Numbered from the stretch's first letter, positions 14,730-25,746 are shown. The stretch is 64,000 nucleotides of DNA from Aquimonas voraii (GCF_900101825.1 NZ_FNAG01000013.1:1-64000); one strand, 5' to 3'. Notes: a model not told the origin generated them from the letters alone. Numbers and translations: made by a program.

Positions 14730-15728
<999 letters not shown>

Positions 15729-15908
15729 GGCGGACTCCATGGAAGGGATGACGGCACGATGCGCGGCAGGCGCCGATGTCGCCAGTGCGGAAAGGCCGAG
15801 AAAGCCGGAGAGGCCTTCAGGCGTCGATATACTCGGCAGCCTTGCCGCATGCGAGTTCCCAAGTGACGGGCACCAGCCTTCTCACAGCGACGTCCAGAGC
15901 CGTACATC

Positions 15909-16202
15909 GTCATCCCCGCGCAGGCGGGGATCCAGTGCTGGAGCGACCGGGGCGAGTCGAACTGGGCCCCCGCCTTCGGGGGGGCGACGGGAATGGAGGC
16001 AGCGCGAGGGGCGTGTTTCCTGGCGGAGCGCGAAGCCAGCGCGTCCCACTCGCTTGTCATCCCCGCGCAGGCGGGGATCCAGTACTGCAGCGACCGGGGC
16101 GGGGCGATCTGGGCCCCCGGCTTCGCGGGGGCGACGGAAATGAAGGCAGCGCGAGGCGCGTGTTTCCTGGCGGGGCGCGAGGCCTGCGCGTTCCCGGCGT
16201 CG
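15909..16202. repeat. tandem duplication of a 147-bp repeat unit
   Basis: Two head-to-tail copies begin with GTCATCCCCGCGCAGGCGGG at 15909 and 16056. They share the whole unit, including CGGGGGGGCGACGG-type stems and GGCGCGTGTTTCCTGGCGG, with about 10-15% divergence. The hairpin-forming GTCATCCCCGC..GCGGGGATCCAG head is a common dispersed repeat in proteobacteria. It fills most of the 541-bp gap between the aldo/keto reductase and ruvC. A GAATCCCGAATC tract follows at 16214-16247. Confidence 0.85.
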
Positions 16203-16269
16203 GCGAGTTGCGAGTTCCGAATCCCGAATCGCAAATCCCGAATCCCGGCGCAGCCACCGAGGCCGCGCC

Positions 16270-16806
16270 ATGAGCACCCGCATCCTCGGTATCGACCCCG
16301 GCTCGGTGCGCACCGGTGTTGGCATCGTCGACGCCGACGGTACCGGCCGCTGCGTGCATGTGCATCACGAGGCCCTGAACGTCGGCCTGGAGGACGAGTT
16401 TCCGAAGCGCCTGCGCGGCATCCTCGACGGGCTGTGGGGGCTGATCGATCGCTTCGCGCCGAACGAGGTCGCGATCGAGCGGGTGTTCCTGTCGCGCAAT
16501 CCGGACTCGGCGCTCAAGCTCGGCCAGGCGCGCGGTGCGGCGATCTGCGCGGTGGTGGCGCGCGATATCGGCGTGCACGAGTACTCGCCCATGCAGATCA
16601 AGGGCGCCGTGGTCGGCCGCGGTGCCGCCGACAAGGCCCAGGTGCAGCACATGGTCGGCGTGCTGCTGGGCATCGACGGCAAACTGCAGGCCGATGCCGC
16701 CGACGCGCTGGCGGTGGCGATCACCCATGCGCACACCCGAACCCTGGCCGCCCGCACCGGCGTGGCCGCTTCCCAACTCATTCGACGTCGAGGCAGCAGA
16801 CGATGA
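16270..16806 (+). CDS. ruvC: Holliday junction resolvase RuvC, 178 aa
   Basis: The endonuclease that cuts Holliday junctions after RuvAB branch migration. The acidic catalytic residues are visible: Asp9 in GIDPGS, Glu70 in VAIERVF, and Asp142/Asp145 in ADAADALA. The length is normal. The stop overlaps the ruvA start (ATGA at 16803-16806), indicating translational coupling. The start ATG follows closely on a GAATCCC repeat tract and has no strong Shine-Dalgarno. Confidence 0.96.
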   Translation: MSTRILGIDPGSVRTGVGIVDADGTGRCVHVHHEALNVGLEDEFPKRLRGILDGLWGLIDRFAPNEVAIERVFLSRNPDSALKLGQARGAAICAVVARDIGVHEYSPMQIKGAVVGRGAADKAQVQHMVGVLLGIDGKLQADAADALAVAITHAHTRTLAARTGVAASQLIRRRGSRR

Positions 16807-17405
16807 TCGGTCGCTTGCGCGGCACCCTGATCCACAAGGCCCCTCCACAGATCGTGGTCGACGTGCACGGCGTCGGCTACGAGCTGGAGGCGCCGATGAG
16901 CACCTTCTACGACCTGCCCGAGATTGGCCGCGAGGTCAGCCTGTTCACCCACTACGCGCAGAAGGAGGATTCGGTCGCCCTCTACGGCTTCCTGAAGGAC
17001 GCCGAGCGCCGGCTGTTCCGCGAGCTGCAGAAGGTCACCGGCATCGGCGCCAAGATCGCGCTTGCCGTGCTGTCGGGCGTTTCGGTGGACGAGTTCGCGC
17101 GCCTGCTGCAGGCCGGTGACGTCACCGCGCTCACGCGCATTCCCGGCATCGGCAAGAAGACCGCCGAACGCATGCTGGTCGAGCTGCGCGACAAGGCCTC
17201 GAACATGGGCGGCAGCGGCTTGAGCTTCGTGCCCGCCCCCGGTGCAGGCGTGCCCACCGACCCGCTGAGCGAAGCGATCGTGGCCCTGCAGCAGCTCGGG
17301 TACAAGGGCGTGGAAGCCCAGCGCATGGCCGAGAAGGCGCACGAGGACGGCGATACGGCGGAGGCGATCATTCGCAAGGCCCTCAAGTCCGCTTTGCGGA
17401 CTTGA
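16803..17405 (+). CDS. ruvA: Holliday junction DNA-binding protein RuvA, 200 aa
   Basis: The tetrameric junction-binding subunit that loads RuvB. The OB-fold starts [29 protein letters not shown]. Helix-hairpin-helix motifs are seen at [18 protein letters not shown] and [19 protein letters not shown]. The C-terminal RuvB-interacting domain is [21 protein letters not shown] to the end. The start overlaps the ruvC stop. ruvB would normally follow at once, but here a 522-bp repeat block intervenes. Confidence 0.96.
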   Translation: MIGRLRGTLIHKAPPQIVVDVHGVGYELEAPMSTFYDLPEIGREVSLFTHYAQKEDSVALYGFLKDAERRLFRELQKVTGIGAKIALAVLSGVSVDEFARLLQAGDVTALTRIPGIGKKTAERMLVELRDKASNMGGSGLSFVPAPGAGVPTDPLSEAIVALQQLGYKGVEAQRMAEKAHEDGDTAEAIIRKALKSALRT

Positions 17406-17927
17406 GGGCCCGGGATTCGGGATTGGGGATTCGGGATTCGTTTGCGGGGACCCGCCGCTGCGGCGGGGTGAGAGCGGAGGCTCCGGACTGCAGTGGCTGA
17501 AGCTGAGCAGTTGGGCCTGGAGCTGAGACTGACGCTGGAGCTTGAGCCCCTCTCCCGGTGGCGCGAGGCGGCCCGCTTGTGGGCTGCCGGTGGCAGCCGA
17601 CGGGCCGATGAGCCCGAGCGAAGCGAAGGTCGGGGTTGGGGAGAGGGTCCGGGCGGAGCAAAAGCTCCACACCTCGGATCAGACATCCTTATGGGCGTCT
17701 CGACGCAGCTGTTGAGGACACCCAGCCCTCACCCCAACCCCTCGCCCACAGGGAGAGGGGCAAGAGCACAGAGCCTCTCGCAGTCGGCCTCGACCAACAA
17801 GCCGGCGGAGCAGCGCGCCGTTGTTCCCCCAACCCCGTAAACTGCCGCGTTGCGTAAGGGACCCCCAGCGGCCTGCACCCCGCCGGCTGCGAATCCCCAA
17901 TCCCCAATCCCCAATCCCGGCCCAGCA
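17406..17927. repeat. repeat block splitting ruvA from ruvB
   Basis: The 522 bp contain a GGGATTCGGGATTGGGGATTC tract (17411-17440), a CCCGCCGCTGCGGCGGG hairpin (about 17451-17467), CCCTCTCC..GGGGAGAGGG hairpins (17550-17650 and 17725-17762), a GCTGCCGGTGGCAGCCGACG palindrome (17583-17602; also at 51690), and a CCCCAATCCCCAATCCCC tract up to 17920. No gene is supported. The ruvB start codon comes eight bases after the last repeat. Confidence 0.8.
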
Positions 17928-18956
17928 GTGACCGACAGAATCGTCTCCCCCGAGGAATCCCTCGACGAAGCCCGGCTCGAGGCGTCGATCCGCCCGCGCG
18001 TGCTCGACGACTATCTCGGACAGGCGCCGGTGCGCGAGCAGATGAAGATCTACATCGAGGCCGCGAAAAAGCGCGGCGAGGCGATGGATCACGTGCTGAT
18101 CTTCGGCCCGCCGGGGCTGGGCAAGACCACGCTCAGCCACGTCATCGCCAATGAGCTCGGCGTCAGCCTGCGCCAGACCTCGGGGCCGGTGATCGAACGG
18201 GCGGGTGATCTTGCGGCCCTGCTGACCAACCTGCAGCCGCATGACGTGCTGTTCATCGATGAGATCCATCGGCTGTCGCCGGTGGTCGAGGAGATCCTCT
18301 ATCCGGCGATGGAGGACTACCAGATCGACATCATGATCGGCGAGGGTCCGGCGGCGCGTTCGATCAAGCTCGACCTGCCACCCTTCACCCTGATCGGCGC
18401 CACCACCCGCGCAGGACTGCTCACCAGTCCGCTGCGCGACCGCTTCGGCATCGTCCAGCGACTGGAGTTCTACACGCCGGAAGAGCTCACCGCGATCGTG
18501 CGACGCTCGGCGCGCATCCTCAACATCCAGTGCGCGCCCGAGGGTGCCGCCGAGATCGCGCGCCGCTCGCGTGGAACGCCGCGTATCGCCAACCGCCTGC
18601 TGCGTCGCGCCCGCGATTTCGCTGAAGTGCGCGCCGGCGGCGTGATCACGCTCGAAGCCGCGCAGGCGGCCATGGCCATGGTCAAGGTCGATGCCGAGGG
18701 TTTCGACGATCTCGACCGCCGCCTGCTGAAAACCATCGTCGAGAGCTTCGACGGCGGCCCCGTCGGCGTGGAGTCGCTGGCCGCCGCGCTCAGCGAGGAC
18801 CGCGGCACCATCGAGGATGTGGTCGAGCCCTATCTGATCCAGCAGGGCTACCTGGTGCGCACGGCGCGCGGCCGCATGGCGACCAGCCGCACCTGGAAGA
18901 TGCTGGGGCTGAAACCGCAGGGTGGCCCACCGCCCGACCTGTTCTCGGGCCAGTGA
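17928..18956 (+). CDS. ruvB: Holliday junction branch-migration ATPase RuvB, 342 aa
   Basis: The hexameric AAA+ motor of RuvAB. The GTG at 17928 gives [23 protein letters not shown], the conserved family start. Walker A is GPPGLGKTT (residues 60-68), Walker B is [10 protein letters not shown], sensor 1 lies near [20 protein letters not shown], and a winged-helix C-terminal domain ends [14 protein letters not shown]. The Shine-Dalgarno is poor and lies within a GAATCCC-type tract, so a repeat appears to have replaced the native leader. It overlaps ybgC by the TGATG junction at 18954-18958. Confidence 0.96.
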   Translation: MTDRIVSPEESLDEARLEASIRPRVLDDYLGQAPVREQMKIYIEAAKKRGEAMDHVLIFGPPGLGKTTLSHVIANELGVSLRQTSGPVIERAGDLAALLTNLQPHDVLFIDEIHRLSPVVEEILYPAMEDYQIDIMIGEGPAARSIKLDLPPFTLIGATTRAGLLTSPLRDRFGIVQRLEFYTPEELTAIVRRSARILNIQCAPEGAAEIARRSRGTPRIANRLLRRARDFAEVRAGGVITLEAAQAAMAMVKVDAEGFDDLDRRLLKTIVESFDGGPVGVESLAAALSEDRGTIEDVVEPYLIQQGYLVRTARGRMATSRTWKMLGLKPQGGPPPDLFSGQ

Positions 18957-19393
18957 TGCACACGTCCAGCAGCGGCAACATTCAACGCGAATTCAGCTGG
19001 CCGGTACGCGTTTACTGGGAAGATACCGACGCCGGCGGGGTGGTCTACCACGCCAGCTATGTGCGATTCCTGGAGCGCGGCCGCAGCGAGTGGCTGCGCG
19101 CGCTGGGCATCCACCAGCAGGCGCTCGCGACGGACCGCGACCTGCTGTTCGCGATCCGCGCCATGCAGCTCGATTTCCTTCGCGCGGCGAGGCTCGACGA
19201 TGAACTCACGGTGCGCACCTCGATGAAGTCGCGGCGCGGCGCCAGCCTGGTCTTCGAGCAGGGTATCTGGCGCGGCGACGAGCTGGTGCTGCGCGCAGAA
19301 GTGCGTGCGGTCTGCCTTGTGGCCAGCACGTTCCGCCCGCAGCCGCTGCCCGACGACCTGTTCACCGACGTAGAAATCCATTCCCTGTTCTGA
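18956..19393 (+). CDS. ybgC: Tol-Pal-associated acyl-CoA thioesterase YbgC, 145 aa
   Basis: A hot-dog-fold thioesterase encoded at the head of tol-pal clusters. The family signature [32 protein letters not shown] is complete, with the catalytic Asp in the EDTDAGG loop. ATG at 18956 overlaps the ruvB stop by one base; a GTG three bases earlier is an alternative. In E. coli it acts on acyl-CoA or acyl-ACP and associates with phospholipid synthesis proteins. Confidence 0.95.
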   Translation: MHTSSSGNIQREFSWPVRVYWEDTDAGGVVYHASYVRFLERGRSEWLRALGIHQQALATDRDLLFAIRAMQLDFLRAARLDDELTVRTSMKSRRGASLVFEQGIWRGDELVLRAEVRAVCLVASTFRPQPLPDDLFTDVEIHSLF

Positions 19394-19416
19394 AGGCTAC
19401 GGAGCACACGGCCACC

Positions 19417-20103
19417 ATGCCCATCTCGCAAAACATCAACGTGCTGGACCTGATCCTGCACGCCAGCCTGCCGGTGCAGCTCGTCATGCTGCTGCTCGTG
19501 CTGGGTTCGATCTCGTCGTGGGTGATCATCCTGATGAAGAAGCGCGTGCTCGATCGCGCCTTCAAGGGCGCCGATGCCTTCGAGGAGCGCTTCTGGTCGG
19601 GCACCGACATGAGCGCGCTGATGCGCGAGCTGGGCAACCAGGACGAGCGCGCCACCGGCCTGTCGGCGATCTTCGAGGCCGGCTTCCGCGAGTTCGCGCG
19701 CCTGCGCCAGAAGAAGGGCATGGACAACCGCACCCAGCTCGAGGGCGCGCAGCGCGCCATGCGCACGGCGCTCTCGCGCGAGATGGACGCACTCGAGCAC
19801 AACCTCGAATACCTCGCCAACGTCGGCTCGATCAGCCCCTACGTCGGCCTGTTCGGCACCGTCTGGGGCATCATGATCAGCTTCATCGGCCTCGCCGACG
19901 TCAAGGAAGCCACCATCGCCACCGTGGCGCCGGGCATCGCCGAGGCCCTGATCGCCACCGCCATGGGCCTGTTCGCGGCGATCCCGGCGGTCTGGGCCTA
20001 CAACCGCTACGCCACCCGCGTCGAGCGCATCCACACGCGCTACGAGACCTTCGCCGAAGAGTTCTCGACCATCCTGCAGCGTCACGCCCACGTCGACGAC
20101 TGA
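19417..20103 (+). CDS. tolQ: TolQ, inner-membrane proton-channel subunit of Tol-Pal
   Basis: A 228-residue MotA/ExbB-type protein with three membrane helices: near residues 15-38 ([21 protein letters not shown]), about 135-160 ([22 protein letters not shown]) and about 170-195 ([23 protein letters not shown]). With TolR it uses the proton-motive force to energise TolA during cell division. GGAG lies 13 bases before the ATG. First of the tolQRA set, 23 bp after ybgC. Confidence 0.96.
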   Translation: MPISQNINVLDLILHASLPVQLVMLLLVLGSISSWVIILMKKRVLDRAFKGADAFEERFWSGTDMSALMRELGNQDERATGLSAIFEAGFREFARLRQKKGMDNRTQLEGAQRAMRTALSREMDALEHNLEYLANVGSISPYVGLFGTVWGIMISFIGLADVKEATIATVAPGIAEALIATAMGLFAAIPAVWAYNRYATRVERIHTRYETFAEEFSTILQRHAHVDD

Positions 20104-20130
20104 CGGCACGGAACCCGAGCGAGCATCGCC

Positions 20131-20550
20131 ATGCGCAAGCGCACCAAGCGCAAGCTGAAGAACGAGATCAACGTCGTCCCCTATATCGACGTGATGCTCG
20201 TGCTGCTGATCATCTTCATGGTCACCGCACCGCTGTTGAACCTGGGCGTGGAGATCGAGCTGCCCGAATCCAACGCCCGCCCGGTCGAGACCCAGAAGGA
20301 CCCGGTGATCGTGGAAGTCACTTCCGACGGTCGCTTCTTCCTCACCCTGCAGGGTGCGGCGGCGGAGGAGATCGATGCCGAGAGCCTGGTCGCCAAGGTC
20401 AGCGCCTTCGTGCGCAACAACCCCGAGGTGCAGGTGATGGTGGCCGGCGATCGCCGCACCGACTACGGCACCGTCTACCAGGGCATGGTGCTGCTGCAGC
20501 AGGCCGGCGTCTCCAAGGTCGGGCTGATGAGCAAGCCCGAGGCGAACTGA
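20131..20550 (+). CDS. tolR: TolR, inner-membrane/periplasmic stator of Tol-Pal
   Basis: A 139-residue ExbD/TolR protein. A basic N-terminus ([36 protein letters not shown]) contains the membrane helix with the conserved Asp in YIDVMLVLL that couples to proton flow in TolQ. The periplasmic domain ends with the [28 protein letters not shown] region. It lies 27 bp after tolQ. Confidence 0.96.
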   Translation: MRKRTKRKLKNEINVVPYIDVMLVLLIIFMVTAPLLNLGVEIELPESNARPVETQKDPVIVEVTSDGRFFLTLQGAAAEEIDAESLVAKVSAFVRNNPEVQVMVAGDRRTDYGTVYQGMVLLQQAGVSKVGLMSKPEAN

Positions 20551-20569
20551 GAAGGCCGCCACGAGCGCA

Positions 20570-21514
20570 ATGGAAACCCGCGAGGACAAGCTGGTCTCAC
20601 TGGTGCTGGCGATCGGCCTGCACTTGGCCCTGTTCGGCCTGCTGTTCGTGGGCATGCTGTGGCAGAAGCCGGCCCAGTCGCCCTCGGTGCGCGGCGAACC
20701 GATCACCGCCACCCTGGTGATGGGCGGCGCGCAGCCGTCCGCGCCGACGCCGCCGCGCCCCGCCCGCCAAGCCGAACGCGAGACCGCACCGCCGCCGCAA
20801 CCCACTCCCGAACGCGCGCCGCAGACGGCGGAAGCGCCGCCGCAGGCCGCACCGCAGGCGCCCGTGCCCACGCCCGACACCGAAGACGCCGAGAAGGCCG
20901 CACGCAATGCGCTGGCCGAAGCCGAGCGGCTGGAACAGGAGCAGCGCGAGAAGCGCCGCCAGGAGCAGGTGCTGCTGGAGCAGCAGGCGCAGGAGGAGGC
21001 CCAGCGCCTGCAGCGCCTGCGCGAACAGCAGGAGCGCGAGCAGCAGGCTGAGCTCGACAAGATCCGCCAGCAGCGCGAGGCCGCCGAGCGCCAGCGCCGG
21101 ATCGAGGAAGAGAAGCTCAAGCAGCTGCAGGATCTGCGCAATCAGCAGAACACGCAGAACCGCCCGGGCAATGCGGATCGCGAGCAGCCGGCGACGCAGA
21201 ACGCTTCGGAGGTGGGCAACCGCGGCACCGATGACAGCCTGCTGGGGCGCTATCAAGTGGCGATCCAGCAGAGCGTCCAGCGCAACTGGCTGCGCCCCGA
21301 AACTGCCCAGGCAGGCATCCGCTGCACGGTGGACATCGTCCAAATTCCTGGCGGCGAAGTGATCAGCGCCAGCGTGACCTCGCCCTGCAATGCCGACGAG
21401 CTGACTCGCCGCTCGATCGAGGCTGCGGTGATGAAGGCGAACCCGTTGCCATATGAGGGCTTCCAGTCGGTGTTCACCCGCCAAGTGCGCTTCACCTTCC
21501 GCTTCGACGGCTGA
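20570..21514 (+). CDS. tolA: TolA, energy-transducing envelope-spanning protein, 314 aa
   Basis: Links the TolQR motor to TolB/Pal. Domain I is one membrane helix (about residues 9-32). Domain II is a Pro-rich stretch (about 45-105) then a long Glu/Gln/Arg-rich helix (about 105-205, many EQQ.RE repeats). Domain III (about 225-314) is the globular TolA C-terminus, with two cysteines ([18 protein letters not shown]) and the end [13 protein letters not shown]. The order tolQ-tolR-tolA-tolB-pal-cpoB is complete here. Confidence 0.95.
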   Translation: METREDKLVSLVLAIGLHLALFGLLFVGMLWQKPAQSPSVRGEPITATLVMGGAQPSAPTPPRPARQAERETAPPPQPTPERAPQTAEAPPQAAPQAPVPTPDTEDAEKAARNALAEAERLEQEQREKRRQEQVLLEQQAQEEAQRLQRLREQQEREQQAELDKIRQQREAAERQRRIEEEKLKQLQDLRNQQNTQNRPGNADREQPATQNASEVGNRGTDDSLLGRYQVAIQQSVQRNWLRPETAQAGIRCTVDIVQIPGGEVISASVTSPCNADELTRRSIEAAVMKANPLPYEGFQSVFTRQVRFTFRFDG

Positions 21515-21662
21515 AACCGTGATTTCTGGCGCCTCCGCGAGCTGCCGTTCAGCTTCGCCGCTGCCCCTCGTGTAATGTTCGCGCTTCACGCTAACTCCCG
21601 GTTCCAGCCGCCTCTCGAGGCCCGCTGGCCCACGGTTGCGCCCATCGCACTCCAGGCCCGAC

Positions 21663-22988
21663 ATGACCCCGACGCTGTCCCGCATCGCTGCCCTGCTGAT
21701 CGCCGTCTGCGCCCTGTTGGCCGCGTCCTCCGCACAGGCACAGCGGCTGGAAATCGACATCGTCGATGGCAATGCGGCGGCGCTGCCGATCGCGGTGGTG
21801 CCCTTCGAGTACCTCGGCACCGGCGCCACGCCCGAGACCGACATCGGCGCGGTGATCCGCTCCAATCTGAACCGCAGCGGCTCCTTCCGCGCGCTGTCCG
21901 AGCGGGACGTCATCGAGAAGCCCATCCGCTCCGCCGACGTCAACTACGCCACCTGGCGCCTGCTGAAGCAGGACTTCCTGGTGGTCGGTCGCGTGCTGGA
22001 CGGCAGCGACGGCGGCTACCGCGTCGAGTTTGAACTCCTGGATGTTGCCAAGCAGGAGCGCATGCTGGGCCTGGCCATGATCGGCCGCAGCGGCAGCCTG
22101 CGTGACGTTGCCCACCAGATTTCCGACCAGATCTACGAGCGCATCCTCGGTGTGCGCGGCGCCTTCTGGACCCGCATCGCCTACGTCACCGCTGTCGGCC
22201 TCGGCCGCGACATGCAGTACGCGCTGATGGTCGCCGACGCCGACGGCTTCAATCCTCAGCCGGTGGTGCGCTCGCGCGAGCCGCTGCTGTCGCCGGCCTG
22301 GAGCCCCGACGGCCGCCGCATCGCCTATGTCAGCTTCGAGCGCGGCAACTCCTCGATCTACATCCAGGACATCGGCACCGGCCAGCGCGAGCTGGTGGCC
22401 AGCTACCGGGGCATCAACGGCGCGCCCAGCTTCTCGCCGGACGGCAGCAAGCTGGCGCTGACCCTGTCGCGCAGCGGCAACCCCGAGATCTACGTGATGG
22501 ACCTCGGCAGCAAGCAGCTCACCCAGCTCACCCGCCACTGGGGCATCGACACCGAGCCCACTTGGGCGCCCGACGGCAACTCGCTGTTTTTCACGTCCGA
22601 CCGCTCCGGCAAGCCGCAGATCTATGAAGTGCCCGCCAGCGGCGGCGATGCCCGTCGCATCACCTTCCTCGGCGAGTACAACGCCCGTCCCAGCGTCTGC
22701 TGCGAAGGCAAGAAGTTGGCGATGGCGCAGGGTCAGGGAAATGTTTATCGTATTGCGGTTTTGGACCGCACCGTGGGCAACCCCGGCGTCCAGAATCTGG
22801 TGTCGGTCGGCAATCTGGACGAGTCGCCGAGCTTTGCCCCGAACGGAAGCATGCTTCTCTACGCCGCCCGCGAGGGCCGCCGCGGTGTGCTGTACGCCGT
22901 GTCGGCGGATGCACGCGTGCGGCAGCGCCTTGTTCTAGCCGAGGGTGACGTCCGGGAGCCCGCCTGGTCGCCCTATCGGCAGCGCTGA
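21663..22988 (+). CDS. tolB: TolB, periplasmic beta-propeller of Tol-Pal, 441 aa
   Basis: Begins MTPTLSRIAALLIAVCALLAASSAQAQ, a typical Sec signal with cleavage after AQA. This supports ATG 21663 over the upstream 21636. An N-terminal alpha/beta domain is followed by WD40-like propeller repeats (SPAWSPDGRRIAYVSFE, APSFSPDGSKLALTLS, EPTWAPDGNSLFFTSDRSG, SPSFAPNGSMLLYAAR, EPAWSPYRQR). It binds Pal and the TolA C-terminus. A 271-bp gap separates it from pal; I see no gene there. Confidence 0.95.
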   Translation: MTPTLSRIAALLIAVCALLAASSAQAQRLEIDIVDGNAAALPIAVVPFEYLGTGATPETDIGAVIRSNLNRSGSFRALSERDVIEKPIRSADVNYATWRLLKQDFLVVGRVLDGSDGGYRVEFELLDVAKQERMLGLAMIGRSGSLRDVAHQISDQIYERILGVRGAFWTRIAYVTAVGLGRDMQYALMVADADGFNPQPVVRSREPLLSPAWSPDGRRIAYVSFERGNSSIYIQDIGTGQRELVASYRGINGAPSFSPDGSKLALTLSRSGNPEIYVMDLGSKQLTQLTRHWGIDTEPTWAPDGNSLFFTSDRSGKPQIYEVPASGGDARRITFLGEYNARPSVCCEGKKLAMAQGQGNVYRIAVLDRTVGNPGVQNLVSVGNLDESPSFAPNGSMLLYAAREGRRGVLYAVSADARVRQRLVLAEGDVREPAWSPYRQR

Positions 22989-23259
22989 GGCCGCAAGGTC
23001 CCGGCGCGCAGCAAAACGGCGTGGCCCGAAAGGCCTGCGCCGCCCTCATGACAGGACGTCGTGGGGCAAGGTCCGAAGGCCGCGAGGTCATAGGACGGCG
23101 GGAACAGGCAGGCCGCGCCTCAGGGCGATGGCAACGGCCTGCACTCGGATCCAAGCGCTGGAAAGCGTGTGATCCGGGGGACCCGCTCGAGGATGGGCTC
23201 ACTCCAATCGTTACACCCCATAAGACTGCACCCGATCGCAACCCCAAGGACCCTGCTCC

Positions 23260-23769
23260 ATGAACACCATGAACCGCCTGCTGATCGCCGCCGCTACTGT
23301 GGCCGCCCTGGCCGCCTGCGCCAAGAAAGAAGAAGTGAAGCCCGAGCCGCAGCCCGAGCCGCAGCCCGTCGTCCAGCAGCCCGTCGTCGATGACGGCAAG
23401 TACAGCCCCGAAGACCTCGACCGCGATCCCTGCCTGGTCAAGCGCGTCGTCTACTTCGATTTCGACAAGTCGGACATCAAGTCCGAGTTCGCGTCGATCC
23501 TGGCCTGCCACGCCAAGTACCTGACCGACCGCCCGTCGGCCCGCATCACCCTTGAAGGTCATGCCGACGAGCGCGGCTCGCGCGAGTACAACATGGGCCT
23601 CGGCGAGCGCCGCGGCAACGCCGTCAATGGCGCCCTGCTGTCGAACGGCGGTTCCGCCAGCCAGCTGACCGTGGTCAGCTACGGCGAAGAGCGTCCGACC
23701 TGCACCGATTCGACCGAAGGTTGCTGGGGCCAGAACCGTCGCGTCGAGATCGTCTACACCGCCCGCTGA
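23260..23769 (+). CDS. pal: Pal, peptidoglycan-associated lipoprotein, 169 aa
   Basis: An outer-membrane lipoprotein that binds peptidoglycan. The signal MNTMNRLLIAAATVAALAAC has an LAAC lipobox (lipidated Cys20), followed by a Glu/Pro-rich linker. The OmpA-like domain shows VYFDFDKSDI, ITLEGHADERGSREYNMGLGERRGNAV and YGEERP, including the Asp and Arg that contact diaminopimelate. AAGGA lies 13 bases before the ATG. The stop overlaps the cpoB start. Confidence 0.96.
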   Translation: MNTMNRLLIAAATVAALAACAKKEEVKPEPQPEPQPVVQQPVVDDGKYSPEDLDRDPCLVKRVVYFDFDKSDIKSEFASILACHAKYLTDRPSARITLEGHADERGSREYNMGLGERRGNAVNGALLSNGGSASQLTVVSYGEERPTCTDSTEGCWGQNRRVEIVYTAR

Positions 23770-24707
23770 TGCGCGCGTACAGCCTCCTCGCAGGCTGCCT
23801 GGCAACGGCGACCCTCTGGGTCGCCGTTGCCACTCCGGTGGCCGCCCAAGGTTCCCGCCTCTCGCTCGCCGATCGCGTCGCGCGGCTGGAGCAGCAGCAG
23901 TCCGGGGGTGACCAGGCCCAGGCCAACATCCAGCTTCTGAACCAGATCAGCGAGCTGCAGGCGGAAATCGCCTCGCTCCGCGGACTGGTCGAACAACAGG
24001 CCTTCGAGATCGAAGCCCTGAGCAAACGCAATCGCGACCAGTACCTCGACCTCGACAGCCGCATTGGCCGTCTTGAGGGCGGTGGCGCTGGCGCCATGGC
24101 TTCCAACCCGGCGACCGGCGCGGGCGCCGGTGCTCCGGCACCCGTCGATGAGATCAGCCTCGGTGGCGAGCCTTCGCGGGCAGAATCGGCGGCGACTGGG
24201 ACGACAACCTTCGAAGAACCCGAAGTGCGCGCGCCAGTCGAGGGCCTCGTGGGCACCGCTGCGCTGGGCGGCAGCGACACCGCGCCGGCCGCGATCGAAA
24301 GCGTGCGCGGCAATCCAGAGGACGAGCGTCGCACCTACGACGCCGCCTTCGACGAGTTGAAGGAAGGCCGCTATGCCGAAGCCGCGCGCCGCTTCAACAG
24401 CTTCCTGCAGATGTACCCGGACGGCGAGTACGCGCCGAACGCGCAGTACTGGCTTGGCGAGTCCTACTACGTCACGCAGAACTACGAGATCGCGCTGGAA
24501 GCCTTCCAGACCCTGCTGCGCAAGTTCCCGAACAGCACCAAGGCGCCTGATGGCCTCCTCAAGCTCGGCTACTGCCAGTACGAGCTGCGCCAGTGGAACG
24601 AGGCCGAGGCCACGCTGAACCGGGTGATGCAGCAATACCCTGACACCACCGTCGCACGTTTGGCCCAAGGCAGGCTGCGGGCGATGCGGCTGGAAGATCG
24701 CCGGTAG
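23769..24707 (+). CDS. cpoB: CpoB (YbgF), Tol-Pal-associated periplasmic TPR protein, 312 aa
   Basis: Coordinates peptidoglycan synthesis with outer-membrane constriction through TolA and PBP1B. The ATG at 23769 overlaps the pal stop (TGATG) and gives a signal peptide ending AAQ. A trimerising coiled coil follows (about residues 30-95, RVARLEQQQS to RIGRLEGG), then an Ala/Gly/Pro-rich linker, then C-terminal TPRs (YDAAFDELKEGRYAEAARRFNSFLQMYPDGEYAPNAQYWLGESYY...). Length and order are standard. A GGGATTGGGGATTC tract follows the stop. Confidence 0.94.
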   Translation: MRAYSLLAGCLATATLWVAVATPVAAQGSRLSLADRVARLEQQQSGGDQAQANIQLLNQISELQAEIASLRGLVEQQAFEIEALSKRNRDQYLDLDSRIGRLEGGGAGAMASNPATGAGAGAPAPVDEISLGGEPSRAESAATGTTTFEEPEVRAPVEGLVGTAALGGSDTAPAAIESVRGNPEDERRTYDAAFDELKEGRYAEAARRFNSFLQMYPDGEYAPNAQYWLGESYYVTQNYEIALEAFQTLLRKFPNSTKAPDGLLKLGYCQYELRQWNEAEATLNRVMQQYPDTTVARLAQGRLRAMRLEDRR

Positions 24708-24809
24708 CGCCGGCGGTCTTGGGATTGGGGATTCGGGATTCGCCCGCTTCCACTATCGCTCTAGGAATCGCTACCCCCAACTCGCCGAGGCCCTTTCATT
24801 CGGGGCCCG

Positions 24810-25547
24810 ATGAGCACGGAACGCCGAGCCACGAATCCGCCACCCAGTCGTGCGAGCGACAGCGCTGTGAATCCCGAATCCCCAATCCCGAATCCCATCG
24901 CCCAGAGCGACCGCCTCCGCCTCACCGAGATCTTCCTCTCGCTACAGGGCGAGTCGCGCAGCGTGGGCTGGCCGACGGTGTTCGTGCGCCTGACCGGCTG
25001 CCCGCTGCGCTGCGGTTACTGCGATACCGCCTACGCCTTCCACGGCGGTGAGTGGTGGGAAATCGAGGACATCCTCGCCGAGGTGGCCCGCCATGGCGCA
25101 CACCACGTCTGCGTGACCGGCGGCGAGCCGCTGGCGCAAAAGCGCTGCCTGTTGCTCCTCGAGCGTCTCTGTGACGCCGGCTACAGCGTCTCGCTCGAAA
25201 CCTCCGGCGCCATCGACATCGCCCCGGTCGACCTGCGCGTGCAGCGCGTGATCGATCTCAAGACCCCGGGTTCGGGCGAGCTGGCCAAGAACCGCTGGCA
25301 GAACCTCGACCACCTGCAGCCCTCCGACCAGATCAAGTTCGTGGTCTGCGACCGCGCCGACTTTGACTGGGCCATGCAGGTCACGCGCGAGCACCGCCTG
25401 CACGAGCGCTGCGAGGTGCTGGTCTCCCCCAGCTTCGGGCAGGTACAAGCGGCCGAACTCGCCGACTGGCTGCTGGCCGAGAAACTGCCGATACGCTTCC
25501 AGATGCAGCTGCACAAGCAGCTGTGGGGCGAGGCGCAGGGGCGCTGA
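24810..25547 (+). CDS. queE: 7-carboxy-7-deazaguanine synthase QueE, 245 aa, with a repeat-derived N-terminus
   Basis: A radical-SAM enzyme that makes the deazaguanine core of queuosine. The cluster-binding motif is TGCPLRCGYCDTAY (Cys-x3-Cys-x2-Cys), with TGGEPLAQKRC for SAM binding. The family normally begins near RLTEIFLSLQGE. Here no ATG, GTG or TTG lies between the GAATCCC repeat (24869-24897) and that motif. Translation must therefore start upstream, at ATG 24810 or GTG 24868, and the repeat is translated as NPESPIPNP. The first ~30 residues are thus not part of the enzyme fold. queC follows 199 bp downstream. Confidence 0.9.
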   Translation: MSTERRATNPPPSRASDSAVNPESPIPNPIAQSDRLRLTEIFLSLQGESRSVGWPTVFVRLTGCPLRCGYCDTAYAFHGGEWWEIEDILAEVARHGAHHVCVTGGEPLAQKRCLLLLERLCDAGYSVSLETSGAIDIAPVDLRVQRVIDLKTPGSGELAKNRWQNLDHLQPSDQIKFVVCDRADFDWAMQVTREHRLHERCEVLVSPSFGQVQAAELADWLLAEKLPIRFQMQLHKQLWGEAQGR

Positions 25548-25746
25548 CGCGCTTCGCGCGCGGGATTGGGGATTCGGGATTCGCAAGCGCCGGGTTCCGG
25601 CCGCTCACTCTCTCCCTCGCGACCGCACGCAACGACATCGAGCAGTACGCGGCACCGCTAGGCGTCAACACTTGCCCACGGCAATGGCTGCGCCATTCCT
25701 TGATTTTCCGATCTGCGATCGCCCCGATGACAGGAGCTGAACATCC

